A stretch of 64,000 nt of DNA from Streptomyces sp. MspMP-M5 (GCF_000373585.1 NZ_KB891853.1:470812-534811); one strand, 5' to 3'; numbered from the stretch's first letter, positions 15,327 to 24,544 are shown. The notes: generated by a model not told the origin, from the letters alone. Made by a program: numbers and translations.

Positions 15327-17006
15327 ATGAGATGGGCGGTGGTAGAGACGGGCGACGGGGGTGCTCGTCTCTGCCCGCTCACTCAGGACGGCCGGCCCGC
15401 CGGGCCGGTGGTGCGGGAGCCCTCGCTGGCCGAGGCGGTGCGGTCGCGTCCCGAGGCCGAGCGGTGGGTGTGGCGGTCCACGGCCGAGGTCTACCGGCGA
15501 CTGCTGGCGGCCGGGGTCCGGGTCGAGCGCTGCTACGACGTCGAGGTCGCCGAGGCGCTGCTGATCGGCCATGCGGAGGGCCAGTCCGGCCAGCCGCGCT
15601 CGCTGGCCGCCGCCTGGGCGCGGCTGCGCGGTCTGCCGGTGCCGCCGGACGCCCCGGTGCGCGCCGCCGAGACCCAGCCGTCGCTGTTCGAGCCGGGCCC
15701 GGTGCCGCTGCCGCCCGGCACCGACGAACTCACCGCGCTGCTGGAGGTCTACGCAGGCCAGGTGGCCCGTACGGCACGGGCCGAGCACCCGGACCGGATG
15801 CGGCTGCTGCTGGCATCCGAGTCGGCGGGGATGCTGGTCGCCACGGAGATGTCCCGGACGGGGATTCCCTGGCGCGCGGACGTGCACCGCGAGGTGCTGG
15901 ACCGCCTGTTGGGCGAGCGGTTTCCGGGCGGGCTGGAGCCGCGGCGCATGGCGGAGCTGGCCGACGAGGTCTCGCGGGCCTTCGGGGAGGGCGTGCGGGT
16001 CCGCCCCGACCTGCCCAACGACATCATCAGGGCCTTCGCCCGCGCCGGCATCGCCCTGTCCTCGACGCGCAAGTGGGAGCTCCAGCAGATCGACCACCCC
16101 GCGGTGGCACCGCTGCTGGCGTACAAGTCGCTGTACCGCCTGCACACCGCCCACGGCTGGTCCTGGCTCCAACAGTGGGTGCACGACGGCCGGTTCCGCC
16201 CCGAGTACCTTCCCGGGGGCACGGTCTCCGGCCGGTGGACGACCAACGGCGGCGGCGCGCTGCAGATCCCCAAGGTGATCCGGCAGGCGGTGCGCGCCGA
16301 TCCGGGGTGGCGCCTGGTGGTGGCCGACGTCGACCAGATGGAGCCGCGGGTGCTGGCCGCGGTCTCCCGCGACCGGGGCCTGATGGAGGTCGCCGGCACC
16401 GGCGAGGACCTCTACGCCGATCTGGCCGCCCGCGCCTTCGGCGGCGACCGCGCGCAGGCCAAACTCGCCCTGCTGGGCGCCATTTACGGCCAGACCTCGG
16501 GCGACGCCCTCAAGCACATGGCCGATCTGCGCCGCCGCTATCCGGCCGCGGTGGCCTACGTCGACGACGCGGCCCGCGCCGGTGAGGAGGGCCGACTGGT
16601 GCGCACCTGGATGGGCCGCACCTGCCCGCCCGCCTCGATGGCGCCGCCCGACGAGGCGGGCCTGCCCCAGGAGGAGGAGCGGCCGGCCGGCCACGGCAGC
16701 AGCTCGGCGGCGCGCGCCCGCGGTCGTTTCACCCGCAACTTCGTGGTGCAGGGCAGCGCCGCCGACTGGGCCCTGCTGCTGCTGGCCGCGCTGCGCCATG
16801 CGATGGCCCGCGCCGGGCTCCGCGCGGAGCTGGTCTTCTTCCAGCACGACGAGGTGATCGTGCACTGCCCGGCGGACGAGGCCGGCACCGTCGCCGAGGC
16901 CATCGCGGTGGCGGCCGCCACCGCGAGCCGGATCGCCTTCGGCCCGACGCCGGTGCGGTTCCCGTTCACCACGGCGGTGGTGGAGTGCTACGGGGACGCG
17001 AAATGA
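15327..17006 (+). CDS. PolA-like bifunctional 3'-5' exonuclease / DNA polymerase
   Basis: A 559-residue family A polymerase shorter than DNA polymerase I and lacking the 5' nuclease domain. Motif A is VVADVDQMEPRVLAAVSRD (canonical DYSQIELR is altered), motif B is QAKLALLGAIYGQTSGDA and motif C is VFFQHDEVIVHC with the catalytic HDE. The first 180 residues resemble a reduced 3'-5' exonuclease fold. Actinobacteria carry this second PolA-like enzyme besides PolA; it is probably a repair enzyme. ATG 15327 (MRWAVVETGDGG) is chosen since the upstream sequence is not protein-like. Confidence 0.88.
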   Translation: MRWAVVETGDGGARLCPLTQDGRPAGPVVREPSLAEAVRSRPEAERWVWRSTAEVYRRLLAAGVRVERCYDVEVAEALLIGHAEGQSGQPRSLAAAWARLRGLPVPPDAPVRAAETQPSLFEPGPVPLPPGTDELTALLEVYAGQVARTARAEHPDRMRLLLASESAGMLVATEMSRTGIPWRADVHREVLDRLLGERFPGGLEPRRMAELADEVSRAFGEGVRVRPDLPNDIIRAFARAGIALSSTRKWELQQIDHPAVAPLLAYKSLYRLHTAHGWSWLQQWVHDGRFRPEYLPGGTVSGRWTTNGGGALQIPKVIRQAVRADPGWRLVVADVDQMEPRVLAAVSRDRGLMEVAGTGEDLYADLAARAFGGDRAQAKLALLGAIYGQTSGDALKHMADLRRRYPAAVAYVDDAARAGEEGRLVRTWMGRTCPPASMAPPDEAGLPQEEERPAGHGSSSAARARGRFTRNFVVQGSAADWALLLLAALRHAMARAGLRAELVFFQHDEVIVHCPADEAGTVAEAIAVAAATASRIAFGPTPVRFPFTTAVVECYGDAK

Positions 17007-17139
17007 GGCCGGCGGGCGCGGCGGCGTTGCCCGCGGCTTTCCCGAACTCCCGCCGCACGCCGTGTACTTCCGGCTTCATCGGCGATGTCCTGTCATCGTG
17101 CTGCGGCGCCCCGCCGCGTCAACAGCGGAGAGACCGTCC

Positions 17140-17510
17140 ATGACCGTCCCGTCCGGCTTGAAGGTCCACCCCGAACTCGTCCCGTATCTGGGCTCGGTGG
17201 GGCCGTTCACCGATCCGTACAAGGACATCGCGGCGGCCGTGCGCGGTTCGGCGCACTGCCGGCCGCGTATCCCGCCGACCACTCGGGCGGGCACAGCAGA
17301 CGCTACGACGTCCGGCGGCCGGACGGCCGCACGCTGACCGTCGAGGTCTACCACCCGAAGTCCGGCGACACCCCCGCGCCCACCGGACCTCCGGTCTGTC
17401 CGGCCTGGCGCCCGCGTACCTCCTGGTCTGCGACCTCGACGCACTGCGCGACCCCGGCCTGGCGTATGCCCGGCGCCTGGCACGGCTTCGACCTGGCCGC
17501 CCCCGGGACC
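17140..17510 (+). pseudogene. Decayed alpha/beta-hydrolase (esterase/lipase) gene
   Basis: Fragments of one esterase appear in successive frames. They are MTVPSGLKVHPELVPYLGSV from ATG 17140, then YDVRRPDGRTLTVEVYHPKS near 17310 in another frame, then SGLAPAYLLVCDLDALRDPG near 17405, then PGAWHGFDLAAP near 17470 with the catalytic-histidine motif. The middle part with the GxSxG nucleophile is gone, so at least two deletions and two frame changes have occurred. Confidence 0.65.
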
Positions 17511-17554
17511 CGACTCGCGAGAGCCCAGAGTCCAGGGCTCAGGGCCCTGGCTTC

Positions 17555-18229
17555 TTATGACGGTTTGGCCTTCCTGTCAGGCTCCTCGGGGCTTCTGTTG
17601 TTGTCCTTCCGGGGCTGCTCTTCAAGGTCCCGTCCGGCTCCCGTCGGGAGCAGGCCGCGCGTGAGGCGGGTCATCGTGGCCACCAGGACCTCGCGCGGGG
17701 TCTCGGGGCGTTCCAGCCACCACAGGGCGAGGCCGTAGAGGGAGCTGCGGATCGCTTCGCCCAATGGCTCCAGTTCGGCCTCGGGAATGCCGGGGGCGGC
17801 CTCGCGCAGCAGGCCGATGTCCGTCTCCCGCTGCCGTCGCTGGATTTCCCGGTGGAACGCCTGCACCTCGGGGTCGCCGGTGGTGTCGCGGAACATCATC
17901 CGCCAGGTGTACGGGTGGCTCTGCACATGGCCGAACCAGGCGTCGTACATCGCCTCCAGCTGGTCGGCCACCTCCCCCTCGCCGTGGAGGAGTTCGCGGA
18001 GGGGGGCGGCGGCCAGCTCGTCGCGGTGGCGCTCCAACAGGGCGAGGTGCAGCTCCCGTTTGGAGTCGAAGTGGCGGTAGAGCATCGGCTTGCTCAGGCC
18101 CGCCTCGCCGGCGATCTCCCCGATCGTGGTGGCCGTGAAGCCGCGCTCCGCGAACAGCCGGGCGGCCGCGTCCTCGATCCGCGTCCTGGCCTCCGCGCGG
18201 GCGGCGCGGTTCCGGTCAATCTCGCTCAT
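17555..18229 (-). CDS. TetR-family transcriptional regulator
   Basis: A 224-residue repressor. The TetR helix-turn-helix (RLFAERGFTATTIGEIAGEA, GLSKPMLYRHFDSKRELHLA) spans residues about 15-65. The remainder is the ligand domain, with a charged C-terminal tail. ATG 18229 gives the usual short N-terminus. It is divergent from the CrtA-like gene, and a dyad at 18357-18374 lies between them, so it probably represses itself and that gene. Confidence 0.88.
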   Translation of the reverse strand: MSEIDRNRAARAEARTRIEDAAARLFAERGFTATTIGEIAGEAGLSKPMLYRHFDSKRELHLALLERHRDELAAAPLRELLHGEGEVADQLEAMYDAWFGHVQSHPYTWRMMFRDTTGDPEVQAFHREIQRRQRETDIGLLREAAPGIPEAELEPLGEAIRSSLYGLALWWLERPETPREVLVATMTRLTRGLLPTGAGRDLEEQPRKDNNRSPEEPDRKAKPS

Positions 18230-18356
18230 GGGGCGTCCTCGTGGTCCTGGCCGGCCGCGCACGGCGTCGGCCCGGCGGCGCGAAGCCGGCGCGTTCTCGC
18301 CGTGTCATTCGGCTAATTCGGCTCGCAATTGTCTCCGAGGAGGAGCATACTCGGTG

Positions 18357-18374
18357 GTGTACCAAGCGGTATAC
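18357..18374. promoter_or_regulatory. Putative TetR operator GTGTACC-AAGC-GGTATAC
   Basis: Two 7-bp arms (one mismatch) around a 4-base centre, midway in the divergent promoter region of the TetR and CrtA-like genes. The size and placement fit a TetR dimer site. Confidence 0.5.
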
Positions 18375-18487
18375 GCGACAGTAACTTAGCCAGTGAGTTG
18401 CGCGCGGCCCGCAGTGCAAGCGGCAGTGCAGAGGAAGTACCAGGCAGGTCGGACGCAGGGCAGCACGGACGGACAGGGGGGCTCGAC

Positions 18488-19198
18488 ATGATCATTTCCC
18501 TACATCTCGCCGACATCGGCGCCCGCGGCACGCGCGCCGTGCTCGGGCGGCCACCGCGGCCGGGCACGGTCCCGGGTCTGCGGTTCGCGGCCACCACCCT
18601 CACCGGTGGCGTCGCCGCCGGCCCGCCCAAGGTCCGTCCCGGCCGGGCCGCGTTGCTCGCGTCGTGGGACGACGACGCCGCGCTCGACCGCTTCCTCGCC
18701 GAGGATCCGCTGGCCCGGCGGCTGGCTGGCGGCTGGCTGGTGCGGCTCCGGCCGGTGCAGGTCCTGGGCACCTGGAGCCGGATGCCGGTCGAGACCGAGC
18801 CCGGCGCCACGCTGACGGACGAGGACGGTCCGGTCGCCGTGCTGACCCTCGGCTCGCTGCGGCTGCGCCGGGCCGTGCCGTTCCTGCGGGCCAACTCCCG
18901 CGCCGCGGGCCGGGCCGCGGCCGATCCCTCGATGATCGCCTCCGCCGCCCTGGCCAGACCTCCCCGCTTCGTGGCCACGTTCTCGATATGGCAGAGCGTC
19001 TCCGCGATGAGCCGCTACGCGTACGGGGCAGCGCACCCGCAGCACAGAGAGGTGGTCGAGGAACACCGCGCCGTGCCGTTCCACCACGAGGCGGCGTTCG
19101 TCCGCTGCCGCCCCTACGGCGCCCGGGGCCTGCTCGACGGGAGGGAGCCGATAGCGGCGGCCGCCGCGGCGTCGCCACGGCCTGAACTCGCCGGGTAG
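18488..19198 (+). CDS. Spheroidene monooxygenase (CrtA)-like protein
   Basis: 236 residues starting at ATG 18488 after a GGGGGG ribosome site. The segments TFSIWQSVSAMSRYAYGAAH and HREVVEEHRAVPFHHEAAF resemble the CrtA / DUF3291-like ferredoxin-fold monooxygenase group, which in other bacteria hydroxylate carotenoids or act as heme-binding oxygenases. No carotenoid gene is near, so the substrate is unknown. It is divergent from the TetR gene, its likely regulator. Confidence 0.6.
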   Translation: MIISLHLADIGARGTRAVLGRPPRPGTVPGLRFAATTLTGGVAAGPPKVRPGRAALLASWDDDAALDRFLAEDPLARRLAGGWLVRLRPVQVLGTWSRMPVETEPGATLTDEDGPVAVLTLGSLRLRRAVPFLRANSRAAGRAAADPSMIASAALARPPRFVATFSIWQSVSAMSRYAYGAAHPQHREVVEEHRAVPFHHEAAFVRCRPYGARGLLDGREPIAAAAAASPRPELAG

Positions 19199-19219
19199 GG
19201 GCCGCACCGCCGGCGCGTC

Positions 19220-19467
19220 ACCGCCAGCTGCTACCACCAGGCGCAGGGGAACGTCCTGGTCAAACGCGTGCTGATGGTCGCCGCCCGGCGCAAGGGGCCG
19301 CTGGTGGACCACTCCCACGTTCGGCCGTCAGGTGCTGTACGGACTGGCGCCGTCGGCCGATATCGATCTCGTCGGCTCCGAGGGGCGGCTTCCCCAGGAG
19401 GAGCAGGAGGCGCTTCAATCCCTGGGAGTGTGTGACGAGTTGGTGAGAGAGAGGGGAGCCGGCGGGC
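19220..19467 (+). other. Gap with a possible short coding remnant
   Basis: Two frames read protein-like across a single-base shift near 19318: SCYHQAQGNVLVKRVLMVAA, then FGRQVLYGLAPSADIDLVGS and PQEEQEALQSLG. I do not recognise the protein. It may be the tail of a decayed gene, or chance in GC-rich DNA. Confidence 0.25.
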
Positions 19468-19974
19468 ATGAGCGGCAGCAACGGCGACCACGGCAGCGGC
19501 GCCAGTCGCGGCAGCAACAACGACCGCGGCAGCGGCGAGGATCGCAGCAGCGGTGCCGATGGCGGCAGCGGTGACGGTCTGGAGCGGGTGAATCCGCCTC
19601 ACCTTGCGCCACCTGCCGGTTTCAGTCATGCCGTGCGCGTCTCCGGCCCCGGCACGCTGGTGTTTCTCGCCGGGCAGACGGCGCTCGACGGGACGGGGCG
19701 GATCGTCGGGGACGGCGTCGTCGCGCAGTTCGAGCGGGCGCTCGGGAATCTGCTGGAGGTGGCGGCCGCCGCCGGCGCCGCCCCCGCCGACCTGGTCAAG
19801 CTCACCGTCTTCGCGGTCGACGTGGCCGACTACCGCCGGCATGCCAGGGAGCTGGGCCGGGTGTGGAAGCGCCTGGTGGGGAGCGACTTCCCGGCGATGG
19901 CGGTGATCGGCGCCACCCGTCTGTGGGACGAGACGGCGCTGGTGGAGATCGAGGGCATCGCGGTGGTGCGGTAG
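19468..19974 (+). CDS. RidA-family protein (YjgF/UK114)
   Basis: 168 residues. After a low-complexity Gly/Ser/Asp N-terminus of about 38 residues comes a RidA fold: GFSHAVRVSGPGTLVFLAGQ, QFERALGNLLEVAAAAGAAP and the C-terminal MAVIGATRLWDETALVEIEG. RidA proteins hydrolyse reactive enamine/imine intermediates from PLP enzymes. The arginine usual before the end of the fold is present in GATRLWDE. The low-complexity leader is unusual; translation might start later, but no better start is visible. Confidence 0.8.
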   Translation: MSGSNGDHGSGASRGSNNDRGSGEDRSSGADGGSGDGLERVNPPHLAPPAGFSHAVRVSGPGTLVFLAGQTALDGTGRIVGDGVVAQFERALGNLLEVAAAAGAAPADLVKLTVFAVDVADYRRHARELGRVWKRLVGSDFPAMAVIGATRLWDETALVEIEGIAVVR

Positions 19975-19988
19975 CGCGCCGTGGCCGC

Positions 19989-20822
19989 TCACTCCTCGTA
20001 GGTCGCCACCAGCGCCTCGGCGTCCGCCGCGGACAGCGTGATCCCGAACTCGGCGTCCAGCAGGGCCGGGATCTCCTCCGGCGCGACCTCGCGCACGTCC
20101 CGCGACCAGTCCGGCCGGGTCCGGGCCAGCTCCCGGCCGACCAGCGTGCGGCGCAGCCCGGACCCGGGCTTCTGCGCCACGATCCTGCCGGTGAACGGCG
20201 AGCGCGGGTGGGTCGATATGTAGTGGTTGAAGACGGTGTAGTCGACCGGGAAGCGCTGCTCGGTCCCGAAGGCGTAGAGGTCGAACCAGCCGTCCTCGTG
20301 GAGCGACCGCAGCACCCATGCGCCGGTTTCCTGCTCCCTGATCAGGCCGAAGGTCCAGGCGCCCTGGCGGTCCTCGACGCCGTCCCGCAGCGGGAGCGGG
20401 GCGAGCAGCGCCTCGCCGCCGAAGCCGACGTCGGTGATCCAGTCCGCGCCGTCCAGTTCCACCTTCAGCAGGGCGTGGGTGACCGGGCGCACCTTGTCGT
20501 CGCCCATCCGGATCCGGGCGCCGAGACCGGAGACCCGGAAGCCGAGGCGCTCCAGGGCGGCCGCGTAGAGGAGGTTCTGCTCGTAGCAGTAGCCGCCGCG
20601 CCGTTGCCGGACCATCTTGGCCTGCAGCGTTTCCAGGTCGAGCGGGATCGGGCGGCCCAGCACGATCTCGACGTTCTCGAAGCCGATGGCGTCGCTGTGT
20701 GCGGCGTGCAGCGCCCGCAGCGTCTCCAGGGTCGGCCGGCGGTCGCCCGCGTAGCCGATGCGCGCCAGGTACGCGTCCAGGTCGAGCCGCTCGCCGCCCC
20801 AGGTGGATCCGGATCCGGTCAT
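19989..20822 (-). CDS. nat: Arylamine N-acetyltransferase
   Basis: A 277-residue cytoplasmic enzyme that moves acetyl from acetyl-CoA to arylamines or hydrazines. The catalytic triad is complete: RGGYCYEQN (Cys79), VTHALLKV (His116) and WITDVGFGG (Asp131). IGFENVEIVLGRPIPLDLE is the family N-terminal signature. ATG 20822 is the sensible start. Actinobacterial homologues also act in amide-bond formation in ansamycin pathways, but no such cluster is near. It is convergent with the RidA gene. Confidence 0.93.
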   Translation of the reverse strand: MTGSGSTWGGERLDLDAYLARIGYAGDRRPTLETLRALHAAHSDAIGFENVEIVLGRPIPLDLETLQAKMVRQRRGGYCYEQNLLYAAALERLGFRVSGLGARIRMGDDKVRPVTHALLKVELDGADWITDVGFGGEALLAPLPLRDGVEDRQGAWTFGLIREQETGAWVLRSLHEDGWFDLYAFGTEQRFPVDYTVFNHYISTHPRSPFTGRIVAQKPGSGLRRTLVGRELARTRPDWSRDVREVAPEEIPALLDAEFGITLSAADAEALVATYEE

Positions 20823-21012
20823 GGTGCCTGTCCCCCTTCGTCGTGGCGTCCTCCCCATTCGGGAGGGCCGCAACGGAGCCTACGAGACACCGCCACCGCA
20901 ACGTATCGGCCAACGGGCCGACGCCACGCCCCGGCCTGGCCTAGGACTCACGTCGGAGCGAAGGAGCGAAGGAGCGAGCGGCGGCGCTCCTCCCCGCTCG
21001 CCCCGGTGCGTC

Positions 21013-22314
21013 TCAGGCGTGGCCGCGTGCCGTCCCCGCCGGGTCCGGCTTGAACGCCCAGGTCATCCTGGGCTCCATGGCGAAGCGGAAGATCCGCTGC
21101 ACCGGGGGCGTGCACAGGAGCGTGACGAGCGTGCCCGCGGCCAGGGTGAGCAGTACCTGCCCCCATGGCGCGTGCAGCCAGGGGTTGTCGTACCAGTGCC
21201 AGAAGCGCGAGCCCTTGGCGAGGAAGCCGTGCAGCAGATAGCCGTAGAGGGTGCCCGCGCCCAGCGCCGTGAACCACGTCCGGCGGCCCGGCACCCAGGC
21301 GAAGAAACAGGCCACCAGCACCAGCGAGCAGCCGAACATCGCCAGGGTCATCACCACCCCGCTCCACCAGGGGGCGCCCAACTCCTGTGCGCTGTCACGG
21401 TGGTAGAGCCACGCGGCGTTCATCCGCGGCGCGGCCCAGTAGGCGAAGACCAGCGCACCGGCGACGACCGGCAGCGCGGCGAGCCGCACCTCCTTGCGGC
21501 GCAGCAGCTGGAAGTGCTCCGGCCGCAGGGTGAGTCCCAGCACGAAGAACGGCAGGAACTGGAGCACCCGTTGGAGGTTGAGATCGTCGCCGATCTCCGG
21601 CGAGACGGACGCCAGCACCGCGATGGTCAGCGCGAGCGGCAGCGGCCAGCGCACGATCTTCCACAGCGGGGTGGTCAGGCGCCAGATGAAGAGCGCGACC
21701 AGGAACCACGTCAGGTACCAGGGCTGGAGCAGGGTGATCGGATAGTCCGGGTCGTGGTCCGCCCAGCGCTTGAAGAGGGTGTAGGCGACCTCGAAGAGGA
21801 CGTACGGGACGGCGACGCCGGTGATCAGCCGCTGCAGCCGGTCCCTGCGCATGTCGAAGCTGCGCGAGAAGTAGCCGGAGATGATGATGAAGGCCGGCAT
21901 GTGGAACGCGTAGACGGCGATGTAGAGCGCCGCCGCCGACCGGCTGCCGGAGCGCAGCGGCTCCCAGGAGTGCCCCATCGCCACCAGCACGATGGCCAGG
22001 TACTTCGCGTTGTCGAAGAAGGCGTCGCGGGTGGCGGCCCCGGGGCCGGTGCCCGCCGCCCGGCCGGTGCCGGCGCTCGCCCGGCCCGCACGCCCCTTGG
22101 CGTGCCGCCCGCTTCCGCCTCCGCTGCCGCCGGCGGTCGGCCCGGGCGGCGCCGCGGGCCCGGGTGCCGAGGACGCGGGGATCGTCGCCGTGGAGAGCCC
22201 CGCCCGGCCCGTGTCCCCGGCCGCACCCGCGCCGGCGGGCGGGTCCTGCGGCATCTGCCGCGGCGCGGGCAGGGGCACCCGCCGCTCGCCGTACACCGGA
22301 ATCTCGTGCGTCAA
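21013..22314 (-). CDS. Membrane acyltransferase, acyltransferase 3 family
   Basis: 433 residues. A 95-residue Pro/Gly/Ala-rich cytoplasmic tail is followed by about ten membrane segments. The family motif FFDNAKYLAIVLVAMGHSWE (catalytic-type histidine) is near residue 100, and FHMPAFIIISGYFSRSF near 135 is also diagnostic, as is the late GTLYGYLLHGF. Such proteins O-acylate exported carbohydrates or antibiotics at the membrane. The acceptor is unknown; homologues often resemble fucose 4-O-acetylases. Confidence 0.85.
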   Translation of the reverse strand: MTHEIPVYGERRVPLPAPRQMPQDPPAGAGAAGDTGRAGLSTATIPASSAPGPAAPPGPTAGGSGGGSGRHAKGRAGRASAGTGRAAGTGPGAATRDAFFDNAKYLAIVLVAMGHSWEPLRSGSRSAAALYIAVYAFHMPAFIIISGYFSRSFDMRRDRLQRLITGVAVPYVLFEVAYTLFKRWADHDPDYPITLLQPWYLTWFLVALFIWRLTTPLWKIVRWPLPLALTIAVLASVSPEIGDDLNLQRVLQFLPFFVLGLTLRPEHFQLLRRKEVRLAALPVVAGALVFAYWAAPRMNAAWLYHRDSAQELGAPWWSGVVMTLAMFGCSLVLVACFFAWVPGRRTWFTALGAGTLYGYLLHGFLAKGSRFWHWYDNPWLHAPWGQVLLTLAAGTLVTLLCTPPVQRIFRFAMEPRMTWAFKPDPAGTARGHA

Positions 22315-22690
22315 CGGCCCTCCAGGAAAGCGCCTTCGGAAGGAGCCGGACGCCGAGAAGCAGTGCGCTCCAGAACGGAACCCATAAGCCGAATCCAGCG
22401 TCTTAGTCTATTTACGGGGAGCTTGGCGGCGAACATCTCTGGCACCTTAGCCGCGCCGACGGAATCCCGTAAATCCCGCCCGGCCGCGACCACCCAGCGG
22501 GGCGCCGCCCTTCACCGCACCTTCACCCGAGCCGGGCGAAATCCCGCAAATTCGGGCGGGAGATTACACCCGTCGGCCCCGGACGAGCGGCCGCAACTCC
22601 GGCCCACCCGAAAAACCACCCGCCCCGAACAAACGCGCCGAACAAACGCGCCGAACGTCGCCCCGAACGTCGCCCCGAACAAGCGGGTGT
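22315..22690. other. Gap with promoter region and minisatellite
   Basis: Upstream region of the acyltransferase gene plus a short tandem repeat (22625-22680) directly beyond the glycerophosphodiesterase stop. No gene is supported. Confidence 0.5.
22625..22680. repeat. Tandem repeat: 13-bp unit x2, then 12-bp unit x2
   Basis: CCGAACAAACGCG occurs at 22625-22637 and 22638-22650, then CCGAACGTCGCC at 22651-22662 and 22663-22674, then a partial CCGAACAAG. All units share CCGAAC. It starts 11 bases beyond the stop of the GDPD gene. Confidence 0.75.
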
Positions 22691-23599
22691 TCAGTCGATG
22701 ACGCCTTCCACGCCCCGCGCCCGCACCGCCCGCACACTCGCCTCCGTCCCCACGTCCCACGCGAAGATCTCCAGCTGCCGGCCGTGCGGCCCCCGCAGCC
22801 GGTGCACCGCCCGGGCCCAGCGCGAACCGACCTCCGCCATACGGGGATTGATCTGATCGGCGAACCGCGCATAACGCCGTAGCCGGCTCATCGGCGGCCG
22901 CCCCAGAATCCCCGTACGCACCTCCGGCATCAGCATGTGCACCCGCTTCACGCAGCGCACACAGAAGCTTTGGATCACCAGCCGACTACGGATATGCACC
23001 CGGTCCAGCCAACCCAGCGCCCGCAGTTCGCGAAGTGTCTGCGCCTCGATTCCCGGATATTGCTCGGGCGCCTTGAGCTCCAGCAGCAACCCCTGCCGAT
23101 TACGGTCCAGCCGGTGCAGATAGTCGGCGAGCGTGGGCACCCGCTCGCCCGCGAAGCGTTTCCCGAACCAACTCCCGGCATCCAGCCGCGCGATCTCCGC
23201 CGCGGTGAAATCCCCCACCCGCCACGGCGCCCGGTGCGGGAACACCTTCGCGGCATCGGTGGTCCGGTTGAGCGTGGTGTCGTGCAGCACGACCAGCCGC
23301 CCGTCCTTGGTCCGCTGCACGTCGTTCTCGACCCACACCAGCCCCCGGCGGTGCGCCGCGTCGACGGCGGCGAGGGTGTTCTCCGGCGCGTAGCGGGACG
23401 CGCCCCGGTGGGCGATCACGAACGGCGTGCCGCGCTCCTCCGGCAGCATCACGAACGTCCCGCCCCGGGTGGCCAACTGCTGCCGTCCCTCCGGACCGGA
23501 CGCCAGCGCCGACGAGGCCATGGTCACCGTGACGAGGAAAGCGAACGCACCGGACGCGGCCCGCAACGGCGGCCGGATCCGCACCGATCTCCCATGCAC
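22691..23599 (-). CDS. Secreted glycerophosphodiester phosphodiesterase
   Basis: 302 residues. A signal peptide (PLRAASGAFAFLVTVTMASS ALA) precedes the GDPD TIM barrel: FVIAHRGASRYAPENTLAA with the catalytic His-Arg, WVENDVQRTKDGRLVVLHDT with the Glu-Asp metal ligands, and LLLELKAPEQYPGIE. It releases glycerol-3-phosphate from glycerophosphodiesters, including teichoic acid. GTG 23599 follows GGAGG at six bases. The protein ends at GVEGVID, a few residues shorter than usual, exactly where a tandem repeat begins. Confidence 0.9.
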   Translation of the reverse strand: MHGRSVRIRPPLRAASGAFAFLVTVTMASSALASGPEGRQQLATRGGTFVMLPEERGTPFVIAHRGASRYAPENTLAAVDAAHRRGLVWVENDVQRTKDGRLVVLHDTTLNRTTDAAKVFPHRAPWRVGDFTAAEIARLDAGSWFGKRFAGERVPTLADYLHRLDRNRQGLLLELKAPEQYPGIEAQTLRELRALGWLDRVHIRSRLVIQSFCVRCVKRVHMLMPEVRTGILGRPPMSRLRRYARFADQINPRMAEVGSRWARAVHRLRGPHGRQLEIFAWDVGTEASVRAVRARGVEGVID

Positions 23600-23880
23600 G
23601 CGGAGCCTCCAGGTCGCTCGACCGCAGACGCTGCCGTCTGCGTCAGGTACGCCCCCTAGGGCCCGCAGCTGCCCTGCCCCGACCCTGCCTGCAACCAGCC
23701 CCCGCCGCCACGCGAGGCGACCCGCCGCACGCCCCCACCGCCCGCCTTTTGCGCAGGTCAAGCCCTCCGGCGGTGGCTCGGCCGGGAGGCGGCCATCCGA
23801 GCGGGCCGAAAAGCGCTCCGGCCCCGAGGACGGGACTTCGGCCCCTCGGCAGGCCGGGGCGCCTGAACTACGATGCCAAG

Positions 23881-24444
23881 ATGATCAATTCCCGCACCAC
23901 ACCGTTCGGTCGTTTCGACGCGGCCTGGCGCGCCGTCGAGCGTCCGGAACTGGTGGCGGACCCCACGGCCGCGGCCCTGCGCACGTGGACGGGCGCCGAG
24001 CCGGCGGAGTCGGTGCTGGTCGTCGACACCGACCCGGAGAAGGCCGACACCGCCGCCTTCTGCGAGACCTACGACGTGCCGCTGGACGCCTCCGCGAACT
24101 GCGTGATCGTCAGCGCCAAGCGCGGCCAGGAGGCCACCTTCGCCGCCTGTGTCGCGCTGGCGACCACCCGCGTCGACGTCAACAAGACGGTCCGGAAACA
24201 TCTGGGCGCCCGAAAGGCCAGCTTCGCGCCCATGGAGACCGCCGTCGCGGAGACCGGCATGGAGTACGGCGGCATCACCCCGCTCGGCCTGCCGGCGGAC
24301 TGGCCGGTGCTGATCGACGAGGCGGTCGCGGCCAGCCCGTACGTGCTCATCGGCAGCGGCCGGCGCCGCGGCAAGCTCATCCTCCCCGGCCGCTTCCTGG
24401 CCCAGCTGCCCCGGGCCGAGGTGCTCCCCCAGCTGGCCGGCTGA
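23881..24444 (+). CDS. YbaK/EbsC (ProX-type) aminoacyl-tRNA deacylase
   Basis: A 187-residue trans-editing domain protein. The middle and end (CVIVSAKRGQEATFAACVAL, VNKTVRKHLGARKASFAPME, GMEYGGITPLGLPADWPVLI) carry the YbaK core, with the catalytic-type lysine in KHLGARKASF and the GGITPLGLP loop. It clears mischarged tRNA. The start (MINSRTTPFGRF) is at 23881. Confidence 0.87.
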   Translation: MINSRTTPFGRFDAAWRAVERPELVADPTAAALRTWTGAEPAESVLVVDTDPEKADTAAFCETYDVPLDASANCVIVSAKRGQEATFAACVALATTRVDVNKTVRKHLGARKASFAPMETAVAETGMEYGGITPLGLPADWPVLIDEAVAASPYVLIGSGRRRGKLILPGRFLAQLPRAEVLPQLAG

Positions 24445-24544
24445 AACCGGCCGACACCACCGGCCCGCCCGTCGCCGCCGAGGAGCCCGCGGCGACACCG
24501 GGCACCCACCACGCCCCGGGCTCCGCACTCCCGGAGGCTCTGCC

